Source: Lyophyllum atratum (lineage: Eukaryota; Basidiomycota; Agaricomycetes; Agaricales; Lyophyllaceae). Taken from it: a stretch of DNA of 64,000 nucleotides. The notes under the pieces are model-generated. The model saw nothing but the letters and a program-made list of their open reading frames with translations. It did not search any database and had not been told where the DNA came from. The position numbers and the translations under genes were made by a program. This document shows, one piece after another, positions 22,751 to 34,347 of this stretch (positions are counted from its first letter, which is position 1; every line of letters begins with the position of its first letter). The stretch is from NCBI GenBank assembly GCA_014905825.1, contig JACGCN010000031.1, positions 62,001-126,000 on the forward strand, given 5' to 3'.

Positions 22751-23944
22751 ATGTCGAACCTTCGAGCATACTCGGAGAGTCTCATTGATATCTTACGCTC
22801 GGCCCACGCTTCCGATGGCGCTGTACTTTCAGATGTGGAATCCGCAGCCGCACGAGCTTGTACGGCAGTCGCTACGCACAACATAGAGGCTTTAGATAGG
22901 GAAATCGATGAACTGGTTCTGAAAAGGACGCAGGAGAAGGAAACGCTGCAGACACTTGCGAGCGCGCTCGCTCCTATTAAACGTATCCCCTCGGAAGTCC
23001 TCGCCGAGATATTCGTCCAGGAACTTGACGGCCGACATGTCAGCCTGAACGAACCCCGCAAGTCTGGGACACCCTGGTCATTGCTTCAAGTATGCCGTCG
23101 ATGGAGGCACGTGGCGCTCACGGAGCTTCGACTTTGGAATCGCATGACGGTCTATACAGAGTCTTGGTACCAGGCGCCATGGCGTCAACTTCTCGATATC
23201 CATATTCACGCGCCGCAAATTGAGTTTTTCGAAACCATGCACGTATTGCAAAGAATCAGGCCGACTGGTGATATCCCCAGGTACAACGAGGGTCCATGGG
23301 ACATGCCCGTTTCTATCGCTGACGACGCGATCTCTCTCCCTCGTCTTCGACACCTTCGACTATGGCGATATACAGAGGCAATCCTGCAGCCGTTGATTCT
23401 CCCTTCCCTCACCTCCCTACAGATCGAGGATGTATCACAGGTATTCGACGCGACACCCATCATACGCATGGTGGAACGCTCTCAATGTGTCCTCACGGAG
23501 TTCTCATACGTACCGCCCATCGGCGCTCTCAGAGTGCACGGCCGATTGATACGAATTGGAACAGATAGGGATTTGTTTCACCCTCTGCTGGTGGTTTTCC
23601 CCTGCCTCCAAGAGCTGCGCATGCCCTATTGCATATTCCCTGCATCCCTATTGGACCAGGTGGCTCGCGCGGAACTCCTTCCGGTCATCGTGAAGTTGAA
23701 GTGCGGAATGGGAAATGCGGATGCCCCACGCTTCGCGGACCTTGTAGAGCGGCGGCTTGACACGGACGCTCCAGGAGCGCCCCTGCGAGAGCCTGGACGA
23801 ACACTCCGTGAGGCTACTGGCCGATCGTTCATGATTAACAATCCAATTATCGTTGCGAACGGAACCGCAACGGATTATGCGCGTAAACGCATTGTCGAAC
23901 TTGGCAAGAAGCACGGCAAACCTCTGAAACTCATCGTACGGTAG
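22751..23944 (+). CDS. F-box protein
   Basis: Single-exon 397-aa protein. Residues about 35-70 form a probable coiled coil (HNIEALDREIDELVLKRTQE). The F-box-like motif follows: IKRIPSEVLAEIFVQEL, then WSLLQVCRRWRHVALTELRLW, the same arrangement as 17439-19289, but the remainder is shorter and diverged. LPRLRHLRLW and LPSLTSLQIE mark leucine-rich repeats. Likely an SCF substrate receptor; target unknown. Upstream 22331-22750 holds no other gene. Confidence 0.83.
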   Translation: MSNLRAYSESLIDILRSAHASDGAVLSDVESAAARACTAVATHNIEALDREIDELVLKRTQEKETLQTLASALAPIKRIPSEVLAEIFVQELDGRHVSLNEPRKSGTPWSLLQVCRRWRHVALTELRLWNRMTVYTESWYQAPWRQLLDIHIHAPQIEFFETMHVLQRIRPTGDIPRYNEGPWDMPVSIADDAISLPRLRHLRLWRYTEAILQPLILPSLTSLQIEDVSQVFDATPIIRMVERSQCVLTEFSYVPPIGALRVHGRLIRIGTDRDLFHPLLVVFPCLQELRMPYCIFPASLLDQVARAELLPVIVKLKCGMGNADAPRFADLVERRLDTDAPGAPLREPGRTLREATGRSFMINNPIIVANGTATDYARKRIVELGKKHGKPLKLIVR

Positions 23945-24571
23945 ACTCGCATCGGTCATCTTGGACTTATGGTTCGTCAGGGTGGGCGCGGCAACTGACT
24001 GACGCTTGAAGACCGTTTTGCGATACTCTCAAGGTGGGGTGGATGGGCGTCAGACATGATATTGGTTTTGGTCAACTTATCTACTATTCCTCTGACACGA
24101 ACACTAGAGTATTACTTCTCAAGTACAACTTTCATAGGTTTTGAATTCACCTAATGTGATTCGAGACCGAAGTAAGACCCCGCCAGGCCATGTTTAACCG
24201 TTATGTTCACGGGCTTCTCGACCTGCGCTGGTAGCGCGCGCCAGAGTCGGGCACAACCCGGATGTCCCAAAGTCGAAGTCATGCTCAAGTGCGATGGACG
24301 ATAACATGATGGATCCTTATAGCACTAAAGAGGTTTGATCCCAGATGTCGAGTAGCCTCGCTGACGTCGAGGAACTGCGCGGGAAGTTGGCGGGGAAGCT
24401 GCGAGCGGGAGACGAGACGAGGCTTGCGATAGATGTCATGGAGACGCATATCGCAGACAACACAAGGGTACATTTACAAGATATCACATACGCTGTCCAT
24501 AGGAAACGATCCCGATTCTTTATCACTAATTCACAATGTTCGATCTCTTCTGCTTTGACGCTAAGGTTTCT
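23945..24571. other. Intergenic; possible short gene remnant
   Basis: Mostly featureless. From 24345 a short frame (MSSSLADVEELRGKLAG...) of about 40 codons ends at a GTAC-type donor and resembles the N-terminal helix of agaricomycete F-box proteins; no continuation was found. It may be the 5' remnant of a gene displaced by the duplication starting near 24450. Confidence 0.3.
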
Positions 24572-26420
24572 TTAAGCGCAGGTCTACACGAAACATCGTC
24601 AATCGAAGATACCCAGTGTCTTGGTAGAGTAGGGGGAAGACTTACGCCAAAGGTAGTGCAGGTAAGACCAGCGCAGCAGGGTACGCCCCCGCCAGCAGAA
24701 CCACAAAAGCCTCCGGAGGTTACACAGGAGCGACAGACCTACATGATTCGTCAGCATCGCTTACAATGAACCGGATACGGTCGATATTCACGCTGTTAGA
24801 GGAGCAGAACAGGCCAGCACAGCAGGGAACTCCTCCTCCAGCGGAGCCGCAGAAGCCTCCTTCGGTAACACAAGAGCGACAGACCTGCGTCGACGACGGG
24901 ATAAGATGATAAAACAACATTTCGCGCAACACTCACGCTGTTACTCGAACAGAACAGCCCACTGCAGCAGGGCACTCCTCCTCCAGCGGAGCCGCAGAAA
25001 CCTCCATTGGTGACACAGGAACGGCAGACCTGCATCCATGCGACGGTAAATGCCAAGTAAGGCTAAGAGTATTCCAGTTGAGACTTACGCTGCTACTCGA
25101 GCAGAAAAGGCCGGCACAGCAAGCGACACCGCCGCCTGCCGAGCCGCAGAAGGAGCCGTTGCTGGCGCAGCGTCTCTCAAGGGAGTATTCAAGGCTGGCA
25201 CCGTTAGCGATCGAGAGTCCGAGAAACACGTAGATGAGACCAGAGACAAGAGTGGTGGAGAAGCGCATCCTGAGAGAGTAAAAGGCAAAGACGTGGGAGA
25301 TTCGGGAATACCTGTCGCAAAGAGTCCCGGATACCTACCTTTAATACTGTCAAGGGAGATTTGCGCGCCTATTTATCGGCCTACCATCCCGATAGCTGTA
25401 AGGTAGGATTACCCTGAAAGCAACACCGCTCGTACCAGCGTTGTGGAACGGTTTTGATGCTTCCCTCAACGGTGGTAGCCCGCTGCTATCGGGATAGGCT
25501 AGTCTTTATCGAGTCAAGAAATGCTGCCGAAGCGTAACAAAAAATGAATAAACACGAACCATCGGGAAAGATTGTACAATGAACAAGTCGAAGTGTGGTC
25601 AGGTGAGCCCAAGGAATCATTTCCCCTGGATATCGGAGGATTTTTGAGTGCGACAAGCCTGAGAGTTTGATACTGGACCTGTCGAACTTGTCCAAGGCGC
25701 AGATAAGCTGGTTACAATAAGTCGCTTCGCATAGCGATGCCAGACATCGAAGTGAGATGATCTTGTGAGACAGCACCTGAAGAGGTGAAGCCAGGTATAG
25801 TCCAGACAAGCGCAATAGCGGTTTGCATTGAGTTCGTTTCAGGGATTCGTGGTTGAGGGTGCGATAGGCACGATCGTTCCACGGGATTTGTTAGGTGTCA
25901 ACTTTGAACTTTCAGGAAGAGACAATGGAAGTGTTATAAATAGACCCGATTAGATGCCGCTAGAGTGGAGATACTTGCTGCAGAGGTTTCGAGACTGAGC
26001 ATACGAGTAATCAGATTCTCGATGTATCTCCGTAGAAGGCGAACCATGGATGAAGACTTCAGTCATAGGATGCGAATTATAAACTTGAATTCTCTATCAA
26101 ATCCGCAAAGATACGTGCAGGGATACTACACACGAAAATCCCGCCTCATCTCAGGATCTCGTTTATGGGTGATAGAGTTCATAGAGGGCCGCAAAAAAGA
26201 TGTTAGGCATGAGCTTCAGTGAGGGTACTGGATATTCAATGCGCATCGTCGTTATGATATGCGGAAGAGACGCTGTCAGCATCTAGGTCAGTGGCAGATT
26301 GGCATTGGGCGACTTGACCTCAGTCCGAAATCTTGCGGTTGACTCGCCAACTAGTAGTTCTTAAGCTCAGTCATAAGAACGAAGCTTAGACCTATCTATA
26401 ACAGGCATCGTAGACGTTAC
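24450..26420. repeat. Segmental duplication A (four-module cysteine-rich gene)
   Basis: Aligns with 26972-28610 in the same order and orientation, including the 3' flank, all exons and introns of the secreted protein gene, its promoter, and about 1 kb upstream that contains no gene I can support (25380-26420 with 27690-28610). Copies are clearly diverged by substitutions and indels. About 550 bp of unrelated sequence separates them. Confidence 0.8.
24572..25268 (-). CDS. Secreted cysteine-rich protein, four knottin-like modules
   Basis: Five exons: 25268-25089, 25029-24937, 24884-24792, 24738-24646, 24583-24572; introns of 59, 52, 53 and 62 nt, all phase 0; 156 aa. Residues 1-24 are a signal peptide (MRFSTTLVSGLIYVFLG, then ANGA), followed by a dibasic RR that could be a processing site. 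Module 1 on exon 1 has C-x6-C-x8-CC-x4-C. Exons 2, 3 and 4 are each exactly 93 nt and encode one 31-residue module C-x2-C-x6-C-x8-CC-x4-C (for example CRSC, GGFCGSAGGGVPCC, GLFC). The last three residues come from a 12-nt exon. The spacing suggests an inhibitor-cystine-knot-like fold; function unknown (effector, defence protein and surface protein are all possible). Confidence 0.85.
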
Positions 26421-26971
26421 TTTACGGCTCCAATCGCATGCCTGCTCCGAATGCTCACCAGCACAAGTACCGCTGACTACCCCTTCCCCAACTGAAACAT
26501 GTATCCCTCCCCCATGCGTTGAGGGGGACATGGGAAGGCCGTGTGGAAGGGGCGAAGACGTCATGGACCTCCACACGCCATCCCGCTGGCATCAGCGCGC
26601 AGGATGTGAGTTCCAGCGGAGCGGGGGTGCCCAGCTGGACCCTGCATCTGCTGAATCGCTCGACGTCTGAATATCAGAGACGGGCTTAGCGTGAGGAGAC
26701 GGCGGAGTTGAGAGTGCAGAGCTAATGGTAGTGGTCCGTAGCACGAGTAGATCCTCTGGGCATTGCATTAGAGAGCCAGCGTGCTTGGCTAGGAGAGACT
26801 CAGAGACGTTGAGCTAAGGCCCAGGGGACGCCAGCGACGTTGTCAACAGGCACCCGCGGTCATTACGTACTGATTCCACGTGCGTCCCCAGGTACTTGAG
26901 ACTCCGAAGAGTCCGCGATGTCGTTTAACTCCCCTCAGCCGCCTCGTTCTTTTCAGAATCGGCCTCCGACA

Positions 26972-28610
26972 AGATGTCGCAGACAATACAAAGGTACATT
27001 TACAAGGTGTCACATGTCCATAAGAAAGGATCTCGACTCCCTATCAGTAATTCAACATACCCAATCCTTATATTCTTCTTTATGCGCAGGTCTAGACAGA
27101 GCGCGTCATAAAATACCCAGTACCTTCGTGAGACAGAGCGAAGACTTACGCCAAAGGTAGTGCAGGTAAGACCAGCACAGCAGGGTACGCCCCCACCAGA
27201 AACACCGCAGAAGCCTCCGGAGGTTACACAGGACCGACAAACCTACATGATTCGTCAGCATCGAATATGTTGAACGAGATTCCCCTCGATGTTCACGTTG
27301 CTAGTAGAGCAGAATAGGCCACTACAGCAGGGTACCCCTCCTCCAGAAACACCGCAGAATCCTCCGTTGGTAACGCAGGAGCGACAGACCTGCATCCATG
27401 CGATGGTAAATGCCGGATAAGGCGACGAATACGCAGTCGAGACTTACGTTGCTAGTAGAGCAGAAAAGGCCGGCACAGCAGGCGACACCGCCACCTGACA
27501 CGCCGCAGAAGGAACCGTTGCTGGCACAGCGCCTCTCAAGGGAGTATTCGAGGTTGGCACCCTTAGCGATCGAGAATCCGAGCGACACGTAGATGAGACC
27601 AGAGACAAGGGTGGTGGAGAAGCGCATCTTAAGAGAGCAGCAGCGAAGCCGTGGGAGACGAATAGGAATATCTGTCGGAAAGAGTTCCAGATGTCTACCT
27701 TTAGTACTGTCAAGAGAGATCTATCCGGCTGCCAGTGCGACAGCTGTAGGGTAGGATTACACTGGACGCAGCCCCGCTCGTACCAGACATGTGGAACGGT
27801 TTTGATGCTTCCCTCAACGGTGGTAGTCCGCTGCTATCGGGACTGGATAGTCTTTTCTGAGTCAAGAATCGGTGCCGAAACGTAACGAAAGATGAGGAGA
27901 CACGAACTATTGGGGAAGATTATGCAATGGACAAAGTCGAGGTGGGGTCAGATGAGCCCAAGGAACCATTCCCCCTGGTCGAGTGCGACATGCGTGAGAG
28001 TTTGATACTGGACCTGTCGAACCACACGGGAGCTCTTTGCTGGTCCAAGGCGCAGATAAGACAGTTACAGATATAAGTTGCTTCGTATAGCGACGCGCCG
28101 GTCACCGAAGTGAGAATTTGTGAGATAGCACCTGAAGAGGTGAAGCTAGGGGGCTGAAAATACTGCCTGCGGAGGCTCCCAAATTGAGCATACTACGAGA
28201 GATTAGATCCTCGCTGTACCTCCTTAGGATGTCTAACCATGGATGAAGATTTCAGCGAAGTCATAGGATGCAAATTATTGGTTTTTACTCACTGTCCAAT
28301 GCGCGAGACATGTTCAGGGATGCTAGACACGAAAATACCGACATCTCCGGGATTTTGGTAATGGGCGTTGATAGACGGCCGCAGGATACGTTACGCATGG
28401 GCGTCAGGGAGAGAACAGGATATTCCGTGCGCAACGTCGCGATGATATGCGGAAGAGACCCTATCACCATCTCGGTCAGTGACAGCTTGTCATTTAGCGA
28501 CTTGACGTCGGTCCGAAGTCTTACAGTTGCTCACCGCCTAGTGCCAATGGTTGTAAATCTGATTCACAAAAGATAAGCTTAGATCATGTGTGACAAGGCG
28601 TCGTAGGCGT
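26972..28610. repeat. Segmental duplication B (three-module cysteine-rich gene)
   Basis: Second copy of the 24450-26420 block. It lacks one 93-nt module exon with its intron, and has other indels in the upstream part. Region 26421-26971 between the copies holds no gene I can support. Confidence 0.8.
27080..27627 (-). CDS. Secreted cysteine-rich protein, three knottin-like modules
   Basis: Paralogue of 24572-25268. Exons 27627-27448, 27389-27297, 27242-27150, 27091-27080; introns 58, 53 and 58 nt, all phase 0; 125 aa. Exon 1 (180 nt) encodes the signal peptide (MRFSTTLVSGLIYVSLG), RR and the first module; exons 2 and 3 are 93 nt each with one module; a 12-nt terminal exon gives TCA and stop. 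Cysteine spacing is identical to the paralogue. The module loop GSAGGG reads GVSGGG in every module here, so modules within a gene resemble each other more than modules at the same place in the paralogue, as expected from concerted evolution or exon duplication after the split. Confidence 0.85.
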
Positions 28611-30368
28611 GGCTATGGAAAGGAGATATCAGCTCTGGTGGGGAGTCATTCCAAAACGATACGGACGGAGATGCTGGGAACCATAAGTCAGAAACGACTC
28701 AGGCTTGACTGGCAGGGCATCAGAGCTCTGGGAGAATGTATCCTCTATCTGAGCATGAATCGCAGGATCGAGGGTCAGCGTTCATATCTACAACGCAAGA
28801 GTAAGAATTATCATAGCGTATGTTTGTCGTATTGCAGTATACAGGACGTTTAGCATCCATAGATTCAACGTCGGCTTTTGAGTGCCTCAGGTGCAACTGG
28901 GTCAGCGCGTGCTCGTCATGCCCCTGAATTCTGTTTGTTTGGCTTCAATGTGGTGGCCTTTGGTCAGATAAGATAAGATAATATAAAACAGATAAAATGT
29001 TGCACCCTGTGGGTCCGGTGGGATTGCAGGTTCGGTGACGTTATGGAAGCTGCATTCAGGGATCCATCCTGTACGCCAAACTACTCTAAGAATTCTGGTA
29101 TGTGGTTATAATCGTTGGAGCCGGGCCGAGATACCCGTGTACGATCATATTTGGTTCAGAAGTGTTGGCCAAACGTTGTCCAACATGATTCTTTGACTTC
29201 TACCAGCGACCACGCCCGTACGTCTAGCAGCCTCTGCGGGCGCCACCAGCTACACAGCGTGTGTACAGTTCACTTCCTTTCCAAGTATGCGTGTTGATTG
29301 CAGTTCTATGCTGTAGCCCCATGGGTAGCGTATGGTTATGGTCCACTACCATCGCGAGGGCGAAGCGAGCGCAAGAACGAGCGTAAAAATGCAGTGACAC
29401 GACACGTAATCCTCCGGGAAGACTGAAGTCCCTTAGGGCCATCCAACTATCCAAGACCGCGATTTCCGGATATGTTCTAACCACGTCTCTGGGGGCTCCG
29501 GGTCTCGTTAGCGTCCTCGGTATACACTAGGTCTGTGCAGGGTAGACGCGCCGGGGGTTGGGACAAACCCGGCCTTGGCAATGAGAGGGTTCGAATGGTC
29601 GTACTACGTGCGTTTCCCAGCTTCCTGCACTTCATGTTAGTTCTCATTTATAACTCGGGCTTCAGCGTCTCCTCCATGTCATTCTTCCGGTCAAGCGGAA
29701 GCAGCCCGCCGACGGGACTCCTGGCCTAACAGATCTTAAGCATCATTTACATCAAGTCCGTGAATCTTGCTGATTTCTTGCACATACGTCTTCATGAGCT
29801 ACGTTCAAGCATATTTTGGCGACTCACGCAGACGGATCGCGCAGACCCGGTAATCCTACATCATCCCATTAACCAGGTCGCTGAACATTGATCTCCGCAG
29901 AGCCTAGTGTAAGTTCTCTCTCAGTACGTTGGACGTTGATCATGCTAAGAAGCTATGATTCTCGCAGACCGCGACGCATCGCATGTATGAGCTGTCGAGA
30001 TTGTCATTCAAGCCCCGTGATTGGTGGGCCAGGATGCTGTGATATTATGAACTTTTCCTGTACGTTATAAGGTGTTCGCTTTAATTTAGGGATAGATTTT
30101 CTTAGTTATCGCGTGGATGTCGGAGCCTCTAGGATACATGACATAGTCACATGGGCAAGGTCGACGTCCTTGCCTCATGATAGCCGCCCGAAGAAGCGAT
30201 GCCGTGTGTCATCATCACAGCAAGGCCATATATCTATCAAGCATTACTTGACCCACAGACAGTCGTCCGTCGGCCTGCATCTTTTAGAGAGAACGATCCA
30301 AGGTTAGATTCGTGAGTGAGTGCACAGGTAGTTCTTTGGTCTTAACAATACTAACGATGTTGATGAAG
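28611..30368. other. No gene seen
   Basis: About 1.75 kb with only short unsupported frames. The end probably holds the 5' exon(s) of the gene starting at 30369: a TACTAAC branch-point match lies at about 30350 just before the AG at 30367-30368. Confidence 0.45.
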
Positions 30369-31413
30369 TGCCAGCTGCTCATGATGTATACGCTGATCAG
30401 TTGCGTGAACTACGACGAGGTTACGCTCTCTACTACCCCGAGCCACATCCAGAGGAGGGCCCTGTCGAGATAGGAGACGTCGGGTTCACCAAGCAGGGTG
30501 CTTTCTACCGGCTTTTCAATGTATCGCGGCCTCCCGATGATCCTGCTCAACGCTACGGCGTGCCGGAACACTTCGAGCGCCTTGATATGGGCGTCATTCG
30601 AACTTTCGACAGAGCCCTAGAGCCTGGTCCTCTTCACAGCAAGACGGTATCCACACTCGAAGCTGATATAGGAACACCCGGGTAAGCACCTCCAACCACT
30701 CTCAGTTATGTTCGTTAAACAGACTTTTACCCGCGCATAGTGTCGTTTTACCGGTCGAAGCTTCATTCCGTTTCAACTGCACCTCGAAGCGCGGCGCTAT
30801 ACTCATGTTGGAGACACAAATGATGCGTCAAGATGCTGTCCAAGACAGCCTTCTTGAAAGCTATTTACAACGGCACTGCCTTTCTTGGCACGCTTTCGCG
30901 AGATCCAACCACATTACCGTCGGGTTCGGGGATCTCATGCTCGTGACCGAATGCTCCAAGACTGGGGCCTGGAGTTCCGCTGTGTACTCGAACAACGTTA
31001 GGGAATTCGGCTTGGGGTTCTCGATCGGGGCTCCCTTCTTGCCATCCGCTGCTGGTATCTCGGCATCGGCCAGCGTCGAGAGGGTTGGACCAGTGGAGCG
31101 TAGGAGAAGCGAGGAACGAGCATTGCCGGAAGGAACTCCGCCAGTCAAGAACCATACCATCTTTCTGAAAGCATATCGCCTCGGAATTCGCCAGACATAC
31201 TATCGATCGATGGTGTATCTTTTCATGAAGACTCTAGATCCGAGGGCTCGAGAGAATATGGAAAGTCCAGGCACTAACCGCATCCGTTCTGTGAGTGCCG
31301 GAGAAACTTCACAAGCTATGATTGCACCACCTCCCGGTGCTAATGCATTGACTCACCTTGAAACATTCGTCTTGCGACCGGACCCACCTGTCAGTGCTTT
31401 CGATATCCAGTAG
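30369..31413 (+). CDS. Uncharacterised agaricomycete family protein (5' exon not resolved)
   Basis: Two exons are clear: 30369-30681 and 30741-31413, joined in phase by a 59-nt intron (GTAAGC...TAG); at least 329 codons. Visible features: GDVGFTKQGAFYRLFNV, GVPEHFERL, then VVLPVEASFRFNC, KRGAILML and GDLMLVTECSKT. This pattern recurs in many mushroom proteins of unknown function. No signal peptide, membrane span or catalytic motif is evident. The first exon should end in phase 1; a candidate coding stretch at about 30200-30300 does not join cleanly, so the start is open. The kinase gene downstream has the same orientation. Confidence 0.7.
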
Positions 31414-31888
31414 CCTTAGACCTCACACTCCATTCTGCCTAGGACTTCCACCCGGCGCTCCCCTTACTTGGCCTTGCGATGGAGGTCTGTTTTTCTTTCC
31501 TATGACCAAATCATTCTACTCATCCTCTTCGTCATAATAGATGAGCGATTCCGAATGCGTAGTCGTTCACGACGATATCTGGTGCTCGCAAAGCCTGAGC
31601 CCAGATAAGACCCTCATCGTCGAGCAATATACAGATTTCCATTTTAATGAAGCTTTCGATTTCCCCGAGGTGAAGTATCTCGCGTTGAATCTGTAATTTG
31701 ATACCAGCTGAGTGGAGGTTTAGTCGCCCACGCCAAGCACACCATCTGTTGATTCCGAGGATGAGATGAGTATGTGGGTTCACAACCCCCGAATGGTACC
31801 GTTCAACTGTCTTTCCTTCATATATATTGTGGTCTAAGGCAAAGTCCAGCCCTTTTTGCCAGTAGATTTGGAGGATGTGACACACGAG
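31414..31888. other. Intergenic with overlapping open frames, unresolved
   Basis: A 118-codon minus-strand frame (31885-31532, containing LLDDEGLIWAQALRAPDIVV) and a 51-codon plus-strand frame starting at 31541 (MSDSECVVVHDDIWC) overlap. Either may be part of a gene; neither is recognised. I do not annotate a gene here. Confidence 0.25.
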
Positions 31889-33579
31889 ATGGAACAGGCA
31901 AGATCCGCCTCTCGCTTAGCATTACTCGTTCCACGTGCTACGTCGAGGACTAATGCTGTTTCCCGCTTTTCCCGTGCGCTTCTTGCGGTGATTCTTTTAC
32001 GCTACCCTTCATGTCTCCCCCCGCTGAAGCCGAGACAAAAATAGGCACACTTTGAAGGCAATCGAGCGCCAGAGACTAATCCGTATGATTTTGACTCTCC
32101 AACGGTAATTCTGTGCTTTCCATTGAAACTGATCATATGTGACGCCTCCACCGTAGCCCGAAGTCCCTCGCACGGATGTGGGTGAAGGGACCCAAAATTC
32201 TGCTTGGGCTCCGCGTCCACCAGCTGGCGATGTCTACCGACTTTTAGCTGAATTCTTCCCTGAGCATGACCTTGATAACCCGCATGTTGGTCTAGACTCA
32301 GAGGGATCTTCGGCTGCCGCGAGCGAAGGTGCCACTGCGACCAGTCGGTCTGGCTTAGGCCCCGCCGAAGGGACACAATCTCAGACGAAACGGCCTATCA
32401 CAACTAGGATAACTTCACAATCAATAAGGGCGGTGCAGGATTCCTCATTCTCTGGTGGTAGGTACCATTCCTGTCTCGCTGGTCTCGATCTTTTCGACAT
32501 TTATACACAGTTCCTTTCGAGTGGGCGCTGGGAGCCCTCATCGGACGGGGAACTTATGGTTATGTCTACTTTGCTCTTGACACCACTGATCAGAAGATCA
32601 TCGCCGTCAAACAGATTGATATACCCCGAACGACCAATGCGCAACAATCTATCATTGTGAATTCCCTGAAAATCCAACGTAGTAAGATGGAGGATCTTCA
32701 CCACCCAAACATCGTCCAGTCTTTTGGTTTTGCAGAGACCAAAGACTTCGAGGAGCGCTCGCACAAGTTGAGCATGTACGTGGCTGTTTTGCCTTATCCT
32801 GCCCAATGCCATTCATATGCTATGTCACTCAAGTTTCCTGGAATATATTCCCGGAGGCTCTATCAGAAGCGCTCTCGCGCAATACGGAAAGTTCAATGAG
32901 GATGTGACGAAGTCATTCACAGGTCAGATTCTGGCAGGGCTTGAGTATATTCATTCCAAAGGAATCATCCACCACGTACGATTACCCATCCTTCCACAAT
33001 TTTCTTTGTCTGACGATCGTTCTCCCTCAGGATCTGAAAGCGGACAACATTCTCGTGAATATGTCAGGTGAATGTAAACTCTCTGATTACGGACTATGGA
33101 AGAGGACAGAGGAGGACATTGGTGGGGCTATCCCAGGCATGAAGAGCGTATTTTGGATGGCACCAGAGGTCTATAATGGACGTAAGGATGGCCATAATTT
33201 CAAGATCGATATTTGGAGCGTAGGTTGTGTCACACTTGAAATGTGGACGGGGATGCGTCCTTGGAATGGCGAGGAGATAATGGGTGTGATGTACAAGGTA
33301 TTTACACGCCATTCGTGTTCACAATACTTGGAATTAAAGCTTTTTCTAGCTTCGGCTGTCGAAACAACCGCCGGTCCCTGTGAATGTTGTTTTATCGGAG
33401 TTGGCCGACGGCTTCCGGAAGGAGTGCTTCATGATGTGCGTACCACCTTCCCTTCATCTAGGCTGTTTTTATTGATACCTTTCCGAAGTAATCCTGACGA
33501 ACGACCGACCGCAACGGAACTCAGAGAACACTCATATCTAGCCCTCCCTCCAGATTGGTCTTTCACTGATTTCCAATGA
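31889..33579 (+). CDS. Ste11/Bck1-like protein kinase (MAPKKK-like)
   Basis: Eight exons in phase: 31889-31987, 32045-32104, 32157-32457, 32511-32775, 32834-32975, 33031-33297, 33350-33435, 33489-33579; 436 aa. The N-terminal part contains FFPEHDLDNPHV, a motif found before the kinase domain of fungal MAPKKKs. The kinase domain begins near residue 157: glycine loop GRGTYGYV, Lys in IAVKQ, PGGSIRSAL, catalytic loop IIHHDLKADN, DYG in LSDYGLW, MAPEV, DIWSVGC and the C-terminal NPDERPTA. Two substitutions: HRD is HHD and DFG is DYG; the catalytic Asp, Lys and Asn remain, so activity is plausible. The first exon joins by a weak GTGATT donor and is the least certain. Confidence 0.87.
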
Positions 33580-34347
33580 GATCTGGTATCATCTAGTTGG
33601 TTAATATATACTATCATGTTCCCTCGAGACGATCATGGGACTCGAAACTGTTACAATCAGAAATGCGCGTTCTTTCTTTGTCAGTTTATGAGACCTGCAC
33701 CTATTCAGACTGGACCACCCAAGTCGTTACAGATCGTGGGTGGTTCTGTTATGCAGGGCACGCAAGCCTTCGACGCCTCTTGGATCCCTACAATTCCCTG
33801 TGTCATTTCTTCATCGCTAACATCCCCGCTGGCGTCGGATCTCTGTGAGAGTTCTGTCAACCCAAACTTGTGTCCTTGTCGTCCAAGCCTGGATATAGCC
33901 GTGGTTGTGTCTGGATTTCACAACAGTGACTGCAGGAGCCGGACCATGCGCTGGGTTTCCACGTGTCTTACCGCGATTTCGAAGCTGTGAGCCCGTCTCC
34001 GATACCCTTGAACACTATCTATCTTCCTGCGGATGGAGAATGGCAGTCGCGACTGATCCTAGCCACCTGCAGGGGAGAAGGGCCCGTGCAGAAGGGTGAA
34101 TGGGAGGTTTAGTATCCGACATGGAAAAAAGCAAATGGACAGAGCAACGAATGCCAGCTGGAATGGGACTTGGAATTCGGAAGGAGCAGAGGAGCGGAAG
34201 AGACAAGGAGCACGTGTTGGAACGCGTGGGTCGGCGAAACCCGAATTCAAATTGCCTGTTTGGGAATCCTCCTCCTCCTCCATCGCCGAATCAGCAGTCC
34301 CTCTTGGATCGATACAACGGTTCTGAACCAAGGACGCGAAAACTGTG
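33580..34347. other. No gene seen
   Basis: Short frames on both strands only. Contains the promoter of the first BTB gene of the cluster. Confidence 0.5.
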
